DNA of 64,000 nt from Desulfomicrobium sp. ZS1. Lineage in GTDB: Bacteria; Desulfobacterota; Desulfovibrionia; Desulfovibrionales; Desulfomicrobiaceae. The stretch is from the NCBI RefSeq assembly GCF_024204645.1, contig NZ_CP100351.1:3746001-3810000 (forward strand), given 5' to 3'. Each line of letters starts with the position of its first letter. The stretch's first letter is position 1. Under the pieces are notes generated by a model that saw only the letters and a program-made list of their open reading frames with translations, was not told where the DNA came from and did no database searches. Below are positions 16,947 through 24,860 of the stretch, piece by piece. A program made the translations under genes and the position numbers.

Positions 16947-17519
16947 ATGTCCAAGCTCACTCTCCTGTTTTTTTGCGTTTTCATCAGCGGATGCATTCAG
17001 CTTCCCCCTTTTTATGAAGTGGGCTCGCGCGCCAAGACGCCGCCGCTCATCCCGCTGTCCTACAAGGCGGGAGATCACTTGCACCGGCAGCTTGCCGGGA
17101 GCGGAGTCGCGGGCTATCCGATGCTTGCGGCATCCTTCGTTGACTCGACCGATGTGGAAAATACCAATGATCTCGGGCGGCTTCTCTCGGAACAGGTTTC
17201 GTCTCGCCTGAGTCAGCTCGGGTATTCCGTGACCGAGGTTCAGTTGCGTTCCGACGAGCTGCGGGTGCTGCCCGAAGGAGGGGTGCTCGCTCTTTCCCGG
17301 GATTTGTCACGGATTAATACCGATGTGCCGGCCTATTCCGTGCTGGTCGGAACCTATACGGTCATCGAGCGCCAAATTTACGTCAACGCCAGGGTGCTGC
17401 GTACGGGCGACGGAGTGGCTCTGGCCTCTTCGGATTTCACCCTGCCCTATGTGCGTCCCAAGAAAGCCGTAACCAGCGGGTCGCCGGTCCAGGCTTCCGT
17501 TAAGACCAGCCTTGATTGA
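16947..17519 (+). CDS. FlgO-family outer membrane lipoprotein
   Basis: This 190-residue protein starts at an ATG with GGAGGATC upstream and has a lipoprotein signal ending FCVFISGC. The region VENTNDLGRLLSEQVSSRLS followed by LGYSVTEVQ is the FlgO-domain pattern, and YSVLVGTYTVIERQIYVNAR fits its C-terminal strands. It diverges from two related envelope genes at 15363-16807. FlgO proteins support flagellar and outer-membrane assembly in some bacteria, but no flagellar gene lies in this window. Confidence 0.7.
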   Translation: MSKLTLLFFCVFISGCIQLPPFYEVGSRAKTPPLIPLSYKAGDHLHRQLAGSGVAGYPMLAASFVDSTDVENTNDLGRLLSEQVSSRLSQLGYSVTEVQLRSDELRVLPEGGVLALSRDLSRINTDVPAYSVLVGTYTVIERQIYVNARVLRTGDGVALASSDFTLPYVRPKKAVTSGSPVQASVKTSLD

Positions 17520-17554
17520 CGTACGCGCCCCTTCCTTCTTGTCCTTAGGTCTTG

Positions 17555-17584
17555 TTTGACATATACAGGCCGCCATATGTCAAA
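17555..17584 (+). promoter_or_regulatory. 30-bp perfect palindrome, probable TunR operator for tup genes
   Basis: TTTGACATAT (17555-17564), a 10-bp spacer and ATATGTCAAA (17575-17584) form perfect inverted arms 21 bp upstream of the tupA start. TunR regulators of sulfate reducers are known to bind 30-bp palindromic sites near molybdate/tungstate transport genes, and a tunR gene lies at 28158-29249. The arm spacing suits a dimeric XerC/D-like DNA-binding protein. The site is close to the start, so repression is plausible, but the direction of control is unknown. Confidence 0.72.
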
Positions 17585-17605
17585 TATCACCTATTAGGAG
17601 GAAGT

Positions 17606-18478
17606 ATGAAGAAACTTGTGGTGCTGCTTTTATTGTTGGCTCTGCCGGGGCTGGCTTTCGCCCAGGACAAGGTGCTCAAGATGTCGACCACGACCAGCAC
17701 GGAGTCCTCCGGCCTGCTTGACGTGCTGCTGCCCGAATTCAAGAAGGACACGGGCATCGAGGTCAAGGTCGTGGCCAAAGGCACCGGCGCGGCCATCCGC
17801 GACGGCGTGGATGGCAACGTGGACGTCATCTTCGTGCACGATCCGGCCCGCGAGGACAAATTCGTGGCCGACGGGTACGGGACCAAGCGCTACTACGTCA
17901 TGTACAATGATTTTTTACTTATCGGGCCTGAGGCGGACCCGGCCGGGGCCAAGAGTGGCGACGCGACTGAAGCCATGAAGAAGATCGCCATGTCGGAGGC
18001 CGTGTTCGTGTCCCGTGGCGATGACAGCGGCACCCACGCCAAGGAACAGGAACTGTGGAAGTCCAGCGGGTTGCCCTTGAAGGAAGAGGACGCCGTGTTC
18101 AAGTCCAAGAGCAAGGAAGTGACCTTCAAAACCGTCCATCCGGAAGGGATGAAGAATTACATGTCCATCGGCCAAGGCATGGGCAAGACGCTCACTTTCG
18201 CCGAGGAGAAGCAAGGCTATACCATCACGGATCGTGGCACCTACGTTCAGTACAAGTACGGCCGCCCGGAGGGGCTGGATCTTGTGCCTATAAGTGAAGG
18301 CGACAAGACGCTCTTCAATCCTTATGGCGTTATTCCGGTCAATCCGGAAAAGCATCCCCATGTCCGTTTCGACCTGGCCGACACCTTCGCCAAGTGGCTG
18401 GTGTCCGAGCGCGGTCAGAAGGTCATTGGCGACTACAAACTCCTTGACAAGCAGCTCTTCTTTCCAGACGCAAAGTAG
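17606..18478 (+). CDS. tupA: Tungstate ABC transporter substrate-binding protein
   Basis: TupA binds tungstate in the periplasm for the TupBC transporter. The 290-residue product has a signal peptide (MKKLVVLLLLLALPGLAFA) and the oxyanion-binding TTTSTESSGLLD segment at about residues 28-39, with VSRGDDSGTHAKE near residue 137. Both are TupA family marks that distinguish it from ModA. The start at 17606 has AGGAGGAAG upstream. It is followed by an intercistronic terminator and then tupB, so more TupA than TupBC is expected. Confidence 0.9.
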   Translation: MKKLVVLLLLLALPGLAFAQDKVLKMSTTTSTESSGLLDVLLPEFKKDTGIEVKVVAKGTGAAIRDGVDGNVDVIFVHDPAREDKFVADGYGTKRYYVMYNDFLLIGPEADPAGAKSGDATEAMKKIAMSEAVFVSRGDDSGTHAKEQELWKSSGLPLKEEDAVFKSKSKEVTFKTVHPEGMKNYMSIGQGMGKTLTFAEEKQGYTITDRGTYVQYKYGRPEGLDLVPISEGDKTLFNPYGVIPVNPEKHPHVRFDLADTFAKWLVSERGQKVIGDYKLLDKQLFFPDAK

Positions 18479-18549
18479 CTTCGAGCGGATGTGAAGAACC
18501 GATCCCGGGCCACGTTTTTTTGTCTCGGGGGCTCAAATTGAGGTTTGCG

Positions 18550-18581
18550 ACGGCCCGCTCTGGCAGCGGGCCGTTTTTTTT
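18550..18581 (+). terminator. Intercistronic terminator between tupA and tupB
   Basis: ACGGCCCGCT and AGCGGGCCGT flank a short loop and are followed by a run of T. It lies 70 bp after tupA and 27 bp before tupB and probably lowers expression of the permease and ATPase relative to the binding protein. Confidence 0.8.
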
Positions 18582-18607
18582 CAATGCCTTCTTGATTCGG
18601 GGGCTGC

Positions 18608-19300
18608 ATGTTTTTTCTGGATAGTCTTTGGGCCGCGCTGAAGCTGTTGTTTGAGTTCGATGCCGAGCTCCTGCATATTGTCGGCGTGTCCTTGAATGTG
18701 AGCTTTTGGTCCACCGCGGCTGCGTGCATTCTTGGTGTTCCTGCAGGATTTTTGATCGGGGTCGGGCGTTTTCGCGCCAAGCAGGCCACCATCACCTTTT
18801 TCAATACCATGCTGGCGCTGCCTACCGTGGTCATTGGCCTTCTGGTTTATTCCCTGCTTTCGCGGCGCGGCGTTTTCGGCTCCCTGGGCTGGCTGTACAC
18901 GCAAAAGGCCATGATCTTCGGTCAGATTATCCTCATCACTCCCATTGTCATCGCCTTCACCATTGCCGCCGTGGGCCGCATCGACGACCGTTATCGCCGT
19001 ACGGCACTGACCCTTGGCGCTTCTCCCTGGCAGGTCGCGCTGGTGGTCCTGCGCGAGGCCCGCTTCAGCATCATGGCCGCCATTGTGGCCGCTTTCGGCC
19101 GTGTCATTTCGGAGATAGGCATCTCCATGATGCTCGGCGGCAACGCCAAGGGCTTCACCCGGACCATGACCACGGCCATGGCTCTGGAATACGACAAGGG
19201 CGAATTCGTTCTTGCCCTGGGCCTGGGCATTGTGCTGCTGGCCATCAGTCTGGCCGTGAACGTGCTGCTGGGTTACGCACAGGGGAGGACGCAGCGATGA
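18608..19300 (+). CDS. tupB: Tungstate ABC transporter permease
   Basis: This 230-residue inner-membrane protein has about five to six helices, and its cytoplasmic ATPase-contact loop reads RRTALTLGASPWQVALVVLR, the EAA-type motif of importer permeases. Length and pattern suit TupB. Its stop overlaps the tupC start (ATGA), so the two are translationally coupled. Confidence 0.9.
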   Translation: MFFLDSLWAALKLLFEFDAELLHIVGVSLNVSFWSTAAACILGVPAGFLIGVGRFRAKQATITFFNTMLALPTVVIGLLVYSLLSRRGVFGSLGWLYTQKAMIFGQIILITPIVIAFTIAAVGRIDDRYRRTALTLGASPWQVALVVLREARFSIMAAIVAAFGRVISEIGISMMLGGNAKGFTRTMTTAMALEYDKGEFVLALGLGIVLLAISLAVNVLLGYAQGRTQR

Positions 19301-20301
19301 GCCTTTTCGAGCTGCGTGATGTGCGCGTTGTCTATGATGGCCGGGTGGTGCTCGATTTGCCTCGGCTGAACATCGAGGAGGGCGAGGCCTATTCTCTGCA
19401 AGGGCCCAATGGGGCCGGAAAATCGACCCTGCTCGGCCTTATTTCCTTTTTAAATGCTCCGCATCAGGGACAGGTCCGCTTCGAGGGCGGACCCGTGGTC
19501 TGGAAAGAGGCCTCGCTTCGTGCCCTGCGCCGCAACGTAGGGTTGGTGGAGCAGCATCCGGTCATGTTCAGCCGCAGCGTGCGCGAGAATGTGGGCTACG
19601 GACTGGCCATCCGAGGAGTGGACAAGGCCCGGCGCGAACGCCTAGTCGACGAGGCCCTTGATCTGGTGGGGCTTGCCCATCTGGCCGACAGCTACGCTCC
19701 GCGTTTGTCGGGCGGAGAAACGCAGCGCGTGGCCATTGCCAGGTCTTTGGCCAGTCGTCCCAAGGTTCTGCTTCTGGACGAGCCCACGGCCAGTGTCGAT
19801 ACTCAGAACCGGGTCATCATCGAGCAGATCGTGGCCGATCTGCGCGACCGGGGTGATACCACCATCGTGCTCTGTACCCACAATCGCTCCCAGGCTGCTG
19901 CGTTGTGTCCCAAGGTTATTTATCTGGAAGACGGCAGGCTTGCCGCGCGTCCGCTGAGCAACTCCTACGTCGGGCAGTTCGTGGACGACAACGGACAGAC
20001 CTGGTGCCGCATCGCTACGGGCTTTCGGGTGCCGGTGCCGCAGTGCGGACCGGGCCGGGGCCGGGTGGTCATCGAGCCGGGCGCGGTCCGCCTGAGCGTG
20101 GCGAGCGCACCCGGCTTGAATCGGGGGATATTGACCCGGGTTCGGCTTGAGGGCGATATGGTCAGCCTGAGCATCGATCTGGGAAGGCCGCTGCATGTGC
20201 AGATGGGATTGAAGGAATTTTGGGGCGCAGGTCTTGAGATCGGGGCGCTGGTTCAAGCGGAGATACCGGCTGCGGCCGTGGAGTGCCATATGGTGTCTTG
20301 A
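19297..20301 (+). CDS. tupC: Tungstate ABC transporter ATP-binding protein
   Basis: TupC powers the tungstate importer. The 334-residue product has Walker A GPNGAGKSTLL near residue 37, the signature LSGGETQRVAIARSLA, and Walker B VLLLDEPTASVD. A C-terminal extension from about residue 235 resembles the TOBE/Mop regulatory domain of molybdate-type ATPases. The start at 19297 has AGGGGAGGA upstream and overlaps the tupB stop by 4 bp. Confidence 0.9.
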   Translation: MSLFELRDVRVVYDGRVVLDLPRLNIEEGEAYSLQGPNGAGKSTLLGLISFLNAPHQGQVRFEGGPVVWKEASLRALRRNVGLVEQHPVMFSRSVRENVGYGLAIRGVDKARRERLVDEALDLVGLAHLADSYAPRLSGGETQRVAIARSLASRPKVLLLDEPTASVDTQNRVIIEQIVADLRDRGDTTIVLCTHNRSQAAALCPKVIYLEDGRLAARPLSNSYVGQFVDDNGQTWCRIATGFRVPVPQCGPGRGRVVIEPGAVRLSVASAPGLNRGILTRVRLEGDMVSLSIDLGRPLHVQMGLKEFWGAGLEIGALVQAEIPAAAVECHMVS

Positions 20302-20320
20302 AGACGGCCGGGGCGCGTGG

Positions 20321-20540
20321 GGGGCGGGTCGTCGGTTCGCGCCGGACACACGGCTTCGAAACTCCCTCGCCGGCCTCGTAGAGTTTACCCATTGCCCCTT
20401 TGAGCACTGGGCTTTGCTTCGGGCGGACGGCAATGGGTAAACAAACGAGTCCTGGCTCGGTCAGACAGTCGAAGCCGCGCGTCCGGCGCGATCCGACGCC
20501 CCTTGAGCAGTTGGCGGATGTGCACAGAAGACAGGGGGAA
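20321..20540 (+). repeat. Large palindromic repeat element, copy A
   Basis: This copy is nearly identical to copy B 311 bp downstream. Outer arms 20337-20359 and 20469-20491 pair at 21 of 23 positions. Inside lie a conserved box (AACTCCCTCGCCGGCCTCGTA), an inner 14-bp perfect stem (GTTTACCCATTGCC with GGCAATGGGTAAAC), a 32-base loop, and a second conserved box (CCTGGCTCGGTCAGACAG). Similarity to copy B continues for about 70 bp beyond the right arm. No convincing gene lies inside. Confidence 0.85.
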
Positions 20541-20631
20541 GAGGACTGGCGAATGTGTGAGGGGGAAGGTTTGGTTCGCACCGGCGTGAAGCGTTGAGAC
20601 GCGTAGGCGGAAAAATTTCTTTGTTGGCGAT

Positions 20632-20850
20632 GGGGCGGGTCGTCGGTTCGCGCCGGACGCGCGGCTTCGAAACTCCCTCGCCGGCCTCGTAGAGTTTACC
20701 CATTGCCCCTTTGAGCACTGGGCTTTGCTTCGGGCGGACGGCAATGGGTAAACAAACGAGTCCTGGCTCGGTCAGACAGTCGAAGCCGCGCGTCCGGCGC
20801 GAATCGACGACCCTTGAGCGTTTGGCGGATGTGTATGGAAGACAGGGGTG
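20632..20850 (+). repeat. Large palindromic repeat element, copy B
   Basis: Outer arms 20648-20670 and 20780-20802 are a perfect 23-bp inverted repeat. The inner stem 20694-20707/20740-20753 is a perfect 14-bp inverted repeat enclosing 32 bases. The conserved boxes lie at 20671-20691 and 20762-20779. Where copy A has mismatches in its left outer arm, copy B has the pairing bases. With copy A it forms a tandem repeat of period 311 bp between tupC and the gene at 21055. Confidence 0.87.
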
Positions 20851-20891
20851 AGAGGTCTGACGAGAGTGTGATGTGCCTTGTATGAGGACAG

Positions 20892-21004
20892 TGCAAAAAG
20901 TAGCGAGACAGCCTATCGTCATTCCCGCGAAGGCGGGAATCCATTTTTCCCAGGTGGTTAAAAAGGCAGGGTCTCATTCTATAAGGGAATGACGACTTTT
21001 TGCA
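20892..21004. mobile_element. MITE-like element with terminal and subterminal inverted repeats
   Basis: TGCAAAAAGT (20892-20901) and ACTTTTTGCA (20995-21004) are perfect 10-bp terminal inverted repeats. CGTCATTCCC (20917-20926) and GGGAATGACG (20985-20994) form a nested pair. The left nested repeat runs into CGCGAAGGCGGGAATCCA, the short palindrome common in many proteobacterial genomes. At 113 bp without coding capacity it is most likely a non-autonomous element or REP-type repeat. Confidence 0.7.
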
Positions 21005-21054
21005 GTGACATCTTGTGTGGTTGACGGGTGCGAATGGAAAACCGGGATGGGAAT

Positions 21055-21942
21055 ATGCAGAAGTTGGAGGGACTTCATTTGGGTTATTGCCCGGAGGCCG
21101 GTACGGACGGCGAATGGCGGGAGCTGTGCCGTCGCTGCAACGAGCTGCGCCTTGTGAAAGAGAGCTGGTGGGGGCGGATCGTGAGCGACCCTGAGGCGGT
21201 CCCTTGCGTGGAAGAGTCGGCGGTGAAGATGCGCCTGCGCGGCAACGCCTTTGCGGAAGTGGAACTTCGCGGCCCGGGCTTGCAGTGCCGCATTGCGCCG
21301 GAACATCTGCTTCTGGCGCATCCCGGAGCGCGGACCGTGCTTGGCGACGAAGCTGCGCCGCAGCCGAAGCGGGTGCGGAATCTTGCTGACTTTGCGCGTT
21401 CCTATGATCATGTGCGGCGCCGGGTCTGCCGTCATGAAGACCGGCGGGCGGCCATCCTCGACCGGCTTTTTCTCCGCCATTCCTGCGTTCTGGCCGTGGA
21501 CGCCGCATTGCCTTCGGCACGGGTCGACCTTGTCACCCTTTCTACGCACGGAACGGCTGTTTTTTTTCTGCTTCGCCGGTATCAGGCCGGTGATCTGCGC
21601 TTGCATGGGCAAGGCGGGATCGTCTGGCGCATGCATGAGTTGAACCGCCTTCTCGCGAATGAACAGGCTATGGGCTGCTGGCTTCGTGATTTCCTTGAAC
21701 GCTCCCGCGCCCTGGAAACGCCTCACTCAAGACGGTACCGGCTCGCCGCGAATCCCGTCGTCATCCATCCGCGTGTCCGCCTGCTTATCGTCGACTTTGA
21801 TCACGCCCAGCGTCTTGAGGGCCTGCCTTCCTTGCGCGCAGACCTTGAGGACGGACTTGACCACAGTGCCGCTCAGGGTGATATTCATTGCATTGGCGAC
21901 GCCGGAAACATTTCGTACAGTACCTTTTTTTCCGGAATCTGA
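21055..21942 (+). CDS. Conserved-looking hypothetical protein
   Basis: The frame is open for 295 residues from the ATG at 21055 (MQKLEGLHLGYCPEA); upstream ATG and GTG codons at 21034 and 21028 are also possible and none has a strong ribosome site. The product is Arg-rich and cytoplasmic by composition, with a possible Cys pair (LCRRCNELR) near residue 27 and no membrane segments or signal peptide. I do not recognise a family. It lies 27 bp upstream of the hsp20 gene in the same direction. Confidence 0.5.
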   Translation: MQKLEGLHLGYCPEAGTDGEWRELCRRCNELRLVKESWWGRIVSDPEAVPCVEESAVKMRLRGNAFAEVELRGPGLQCRIAPEHLLLAHPGARTVLGDEAAPQPKRVRNLADFARSYDHVRRRVCRHEDRRAAILDRLFLRHSCVLAVDAALPSARVDLVTLSTHGTAVFFLLRRYQAGDLRLHGQGGIVWRMHELNRLLANEQAMGCWLRDFLERSRALETPHSRRYRLAANPVVIHPRVRLLIVDFDHAQRLEGLPSLRADLEDGLDHSAAQGDIHCIGDAGNISYSTFFSGI

Positions 21943-21969
21943 TTGGCCCACTTTTTTGCGGAGGGAGAT

Positions 21970-22422
21970 ATGTCCGATCTGCATTTGTGGCACCGCGCTG
22001 AACTCGGGAAGCTCAAACAGGATATGGAGGAGCTTTTCGATTCCTTTGTGCGCGATTTCTGCAGCCCCTTGGATTTGCGGCTCTTGAGTAGCGAGCCGGA
22101 TGTGCGCGTGGTCAACGAGAAGGATGCCATTATCGTCTCGGCGCATGTGCCGGGTCTTGATCCACGTTCCATCAAGATCTCCGTGACCGGCGACCGTCTG
22201 GCCATCGCCGGCGAGAAGGTGGAGGAAATCCGGGACGGGCAGGCCTTGAGTATTTCCCGGCACGGGTTTTCAAGCTCGGTGCGTCTGAATGCCCCTGTGC
22301 AGGCGAATCAGGTCCGCGCTACCTATTCGGGTGGCGTGTTGCGCATCGTTTTGCCCCGGTGCACGGGCTGCACCTCCGTACAGGTGAGTACGGAAGAACA
22401 TGAGCGAGGTAGCAATGAGTGA
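21970..22422 (+). CDS. Hsp20/alpha-crystallin family small heat shock protein
   Basis: This 150-residue protein has the alpha-crystallin domain at about residues 42-140, including IIVSAHVPGLDPRSIKISVT and GVLRIVLPR, the IxI/GxLxIxxP-type hallmark. It would hold unfolding proteins in the cytoplasm. The ATG at 21970 has GGAGGGAGAT upstream. It overlaps the following Lon-like protease gene by 8 bp, so holdase and protease are coupled. Confidence 0.85.
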   Translation: MSDLHLWHRAELGKLKQDMEELFDSFVRDFCSPLDLRLLSSEPDVRVVNEKDAIIVSAHVPGLDPRSIKISVTGDRLAIAGEKVEEIRDGQALSISRHGFSSSVRLNAPVQANQVRATYSGGVLRIVLPRCTGCTSVQVSTEEHERGSNE

Positions 22423-24835
22423 ATCCTTACGATTGACGCCCGACCAGTTGCGGTGGACCCTCGACATCTCCACCCTCCCTTTTGACACGACGGACGAGCT
22501 CGAACCTCTGGACGAGATTCTGGGGCAGGACCGGGGCGTTGACGCGCTCAGGTTCGGCATCGGCATCCATCGCCCGGGCTATAACATCCTGGTCACGGGT
22601 TCCCCGCGCACCGGGCGCATGGATGCGGTGAAAAAGGTGCTCGCCAAGGTTGTGCTGGACGGGAAGACCCCTGGCGACCTCTGCTATCTGAACAACTTCA
22701 AGGAGCCTGACGCGCCCATCCTGGTGCGCCTGGGGCCGGGCTTTGGCGCGAGGCTGAAGAAAAGCATGCAGCAGCTGGTCGAGGAACTCAAGAAAGAGGT
22801 GCCCAAGCTCTTCGAGAGTTCGGAATACCTGGCGCGCAAGAACGAGATCAACGAGGTTTACGAGAAAAAGACGGCCAGCTTCTTCATGAACCTTGAAAAG
22901 CAGGTCAAGGAAGCCGGTTTCGCCCTGGTCACCTTTCAGGGCCGCCAGGGGCAGCCGCCGGAGGTCATGCCCGTCGTTGACGGCGATCCCACCCCGATCT
23001 TGAAGCTTGAGCAGATGGTTGAAAAGGGGCGTTTTCCCAGGGAAGAATTCGACCGCATCAAGGTCAAGCATCTCGAGATCAAGACCGAGATCGATTCCAT
23101 TTTTCTGCAGATTCGAGTTTTGCAGAAAGAAATCCAGGAAAAGAACAGGCAGGCCGACAAGCTCATGTTCTCCAATCTTGCCGGCGATCTCATTGCGCCG
23201 CTCAAAGCTGATTTCGCCTGTGCCGAGCTGGACGGGTATTTTCAGCACATGATCGACGACATGGTCGAGAACATCGCCATCTTTTTTACTCAGGAGCACC
23301 CGCCGCAACTGCCCATGGGCGACCCCTTCGAGCAGTATTCGGTCAACGTGCTGGTGGACAACGGCGAGCAGCAAGGTCCGCCGGTCATTATCGAGGAGTA
23401 TCCGACCTACCGTAACCTGTTCGGCAGCATCGAGCGCATCGTGGACCGCAGCGGGGTTTGGCGCACGGATTTTTCCCGCATCAAGGCCGGCTCTTTCGTG
23501 CGGGCCAATGGCGGATACCTGGTCCTGAATCTGCTTGACGCCATCATGGAGCCGGGTGTGTGGCAGTCTCTCAAGCGAGCGCTCAAAAGCCGCAAGATGG
23601 AGATCCAGACCTACGATCCCTTCTACCTGTTCACCACCTCGTCCATGAAGCCCGAACCCATCGAGATGGACATCAAGGTCATCGTCCTGGCGGACACGTA
23701 CTTGTACCATCTGCTGCAGTATTATGACGACGATGTGCCAAAGATTTTCAAGGTCCGCGCGGACTTCGATTCCACCATGGACAAGACCGGCGAGTCCGTG
23801 CTCCGTTTCGCCCGTTTCGTGCGCACCCAGGTCGCGGAGCATGGCCTGCGGTCCTTTGATCGTTCCGCCGTGGCCGCGCTGGTCGAAGAGGCCGTGCGCA
23901 TGGGCGGACGGCAGGAAAAGATGGCCGCGACCTTTCCGAAGCTGACCGACCTGCTTATGGAGGCCGATTATTTCGCCGGACAGGAAGGGCGCGATACGGT
24001 GCTGCATGGCGACGTGAGCCAAGCCATCGAGGCCCGCATTCATCGATCGAGCCTTGTCGAGGAAAAGATTCAGGACATGATTGACCGCGGTTCGATCATG
24101 ATCGATACCGACGGGGCCAAGGTCGGGCAGATCAACGGCCTGGCCGTCTACAACATGGGTGACGTGATGTTCGGGAAACCCAGCCGCATCACCGCCGCCA
24201 CATCCATGGGCAAGGCCGGAATCATCAACATAGAGCGGGAGGCCGAGCTTTCGGGCAGCACCCACAACAAGGGCGTGCTTATCCTCGGCGGGTACCTGCG
24301 CAAGATGTTTGCGCAGGACAAGCCCCTGGCCGTGAGCGCGTCCATCGCCTTCGAGCAGAGCTATTCCGGAGTGGACGGCGACAGCGCTTCCTCCACGGAA
24401 ATGTATGCTCTGCTCTCGAGCCTTTCGGGGGTGCCCATCAAGCAGGGCATCGCCGTGACCGGGTCCGTCAATCAGAACGGCGAGGTCCAGGCCATCGGTG
24501 GAGTCAACCACAAGATCGAAGGTTTTTTCGCCTGTTGCAAAGCCAAGGGTCTGACAGGGACGCAAGGAGTGATCATTCCCAGGGCCAATGTCCTGGACCT
24601 CATGCTCAAGAGGGAGGTGGTCGAGGCTGTGCGCGAGGAGCGCTTCCATCTTTGGCCCGTGAGCAGCATTGAGGAAGGCATCGAGCTTTTGACCGGCAAA
24701 AAGGCCGGCACGCGAAGAAAGGACGGCACCTACACCAAAGGCAGCATTTACGCTCTGGTGGACCAGCGGCTCAAAGAGCTGGCCGAGGGCATGATTAAAT
24801 TTGGCAAGGAAGAAGATAAACAGGAACGGGCCTGA
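22415..24835 (+). CDS. Lon-like ATP-dependent protease (AAA_32/Lon_C type)
   Basis: The 806-residue protein combines a divergent N-terminal ATPase module with a C-terminal S16 Lon protease domain. The P-loop-like GSPRTGRMDAV near residue 60 has Arg in place of the usual Lys, which is common in this Lon-like group. A long coiled-coil region spans about residues 110-260. Catalytic Ser657 lies in VDGDSASS and Lys700 in VNHKIEGF; their 43-residue spacing equals that of E. coli Lon (Ser679/Lys722). I start it at 22415 with GAGG upstream; 22400 is an alternative. Confidence 0.88.
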   Translation: MSESLRLTPDQLRWTLDISTLPFDTTDELEPLDEILGQDRGVDALRFGIGIHRPGYNILVTGSPRTGRMDAVKKVLAKVVLDGKTPGDLCYLNNFKEPDAPILVRLGPGFGARLKKSMQQLVEELKKEVPKLFESSEYLARKNEINEVYEKKTASFFMNLEKQVKEAGFALVTFQGRQGQPPEVMPVVDGDPTPILKLEQMVEKGRFPREEFDRIKVKHLEIKTEIDSIFLQIRVLQKEIQEKNRQADKLMFSNLAGDLIAPLKADFACAELDGYFQHMIDDMVENIAIFFTQEHPPQLPMGDPFEQYSVNVLVDNGEQQGPPVIIEEYPTYRNLFGSIERIVDRSGVWRTDFSRIKAGSFVRANGGYLVLNLLDAIMEPGVWQSLKRALKSRKMEIQTYDPFYLFTTSSMKPEPIEMDIKVIVLADTYLYHLLQYYDDDVPKIFKVRADFDSTMDKTGESVLRFARFVRTQVAEHGLRSFDRSAVAALVEEAVRMGGRQEKMAATFPKLTDLLMEADYFAGQEGRDTVLHGDVSQAIEARIHRSSLVEEKIQDMIDRGSIMIDTDGAKVGQINGLAVYNMGDVMFGKPSRITAATSMGKAGIINIEREAELSGSTHNKGVLILGGYLRKMFAQDKPLAVSASIAFEQSYSGVDGDSASSTEMYALLSSLSGVPIKQGIAVTGSVNQNGEVQAIGGVNHKIEGFFACCKAKGLTGTQGVIIPRANVLDLMLKREVVEAVREERFHLWPVSSIEEGIELLTGKKAGTRRKDGTYTKGSIYALVDQRLKELAEGMIKFGKEEDKQERA

Positions 24836-24860
24836 TTCAGGGCCAACCTTGGAGGATGCA

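Noticed and set aside
20321-20922. Open frames on both strands across the large palindromic repeats
   Set aside because: They repeat in each copy because the DNA repeats, have no ribosome sites, and show low-complexity Arg/Pro-rich products; the palindromic structure explains them.
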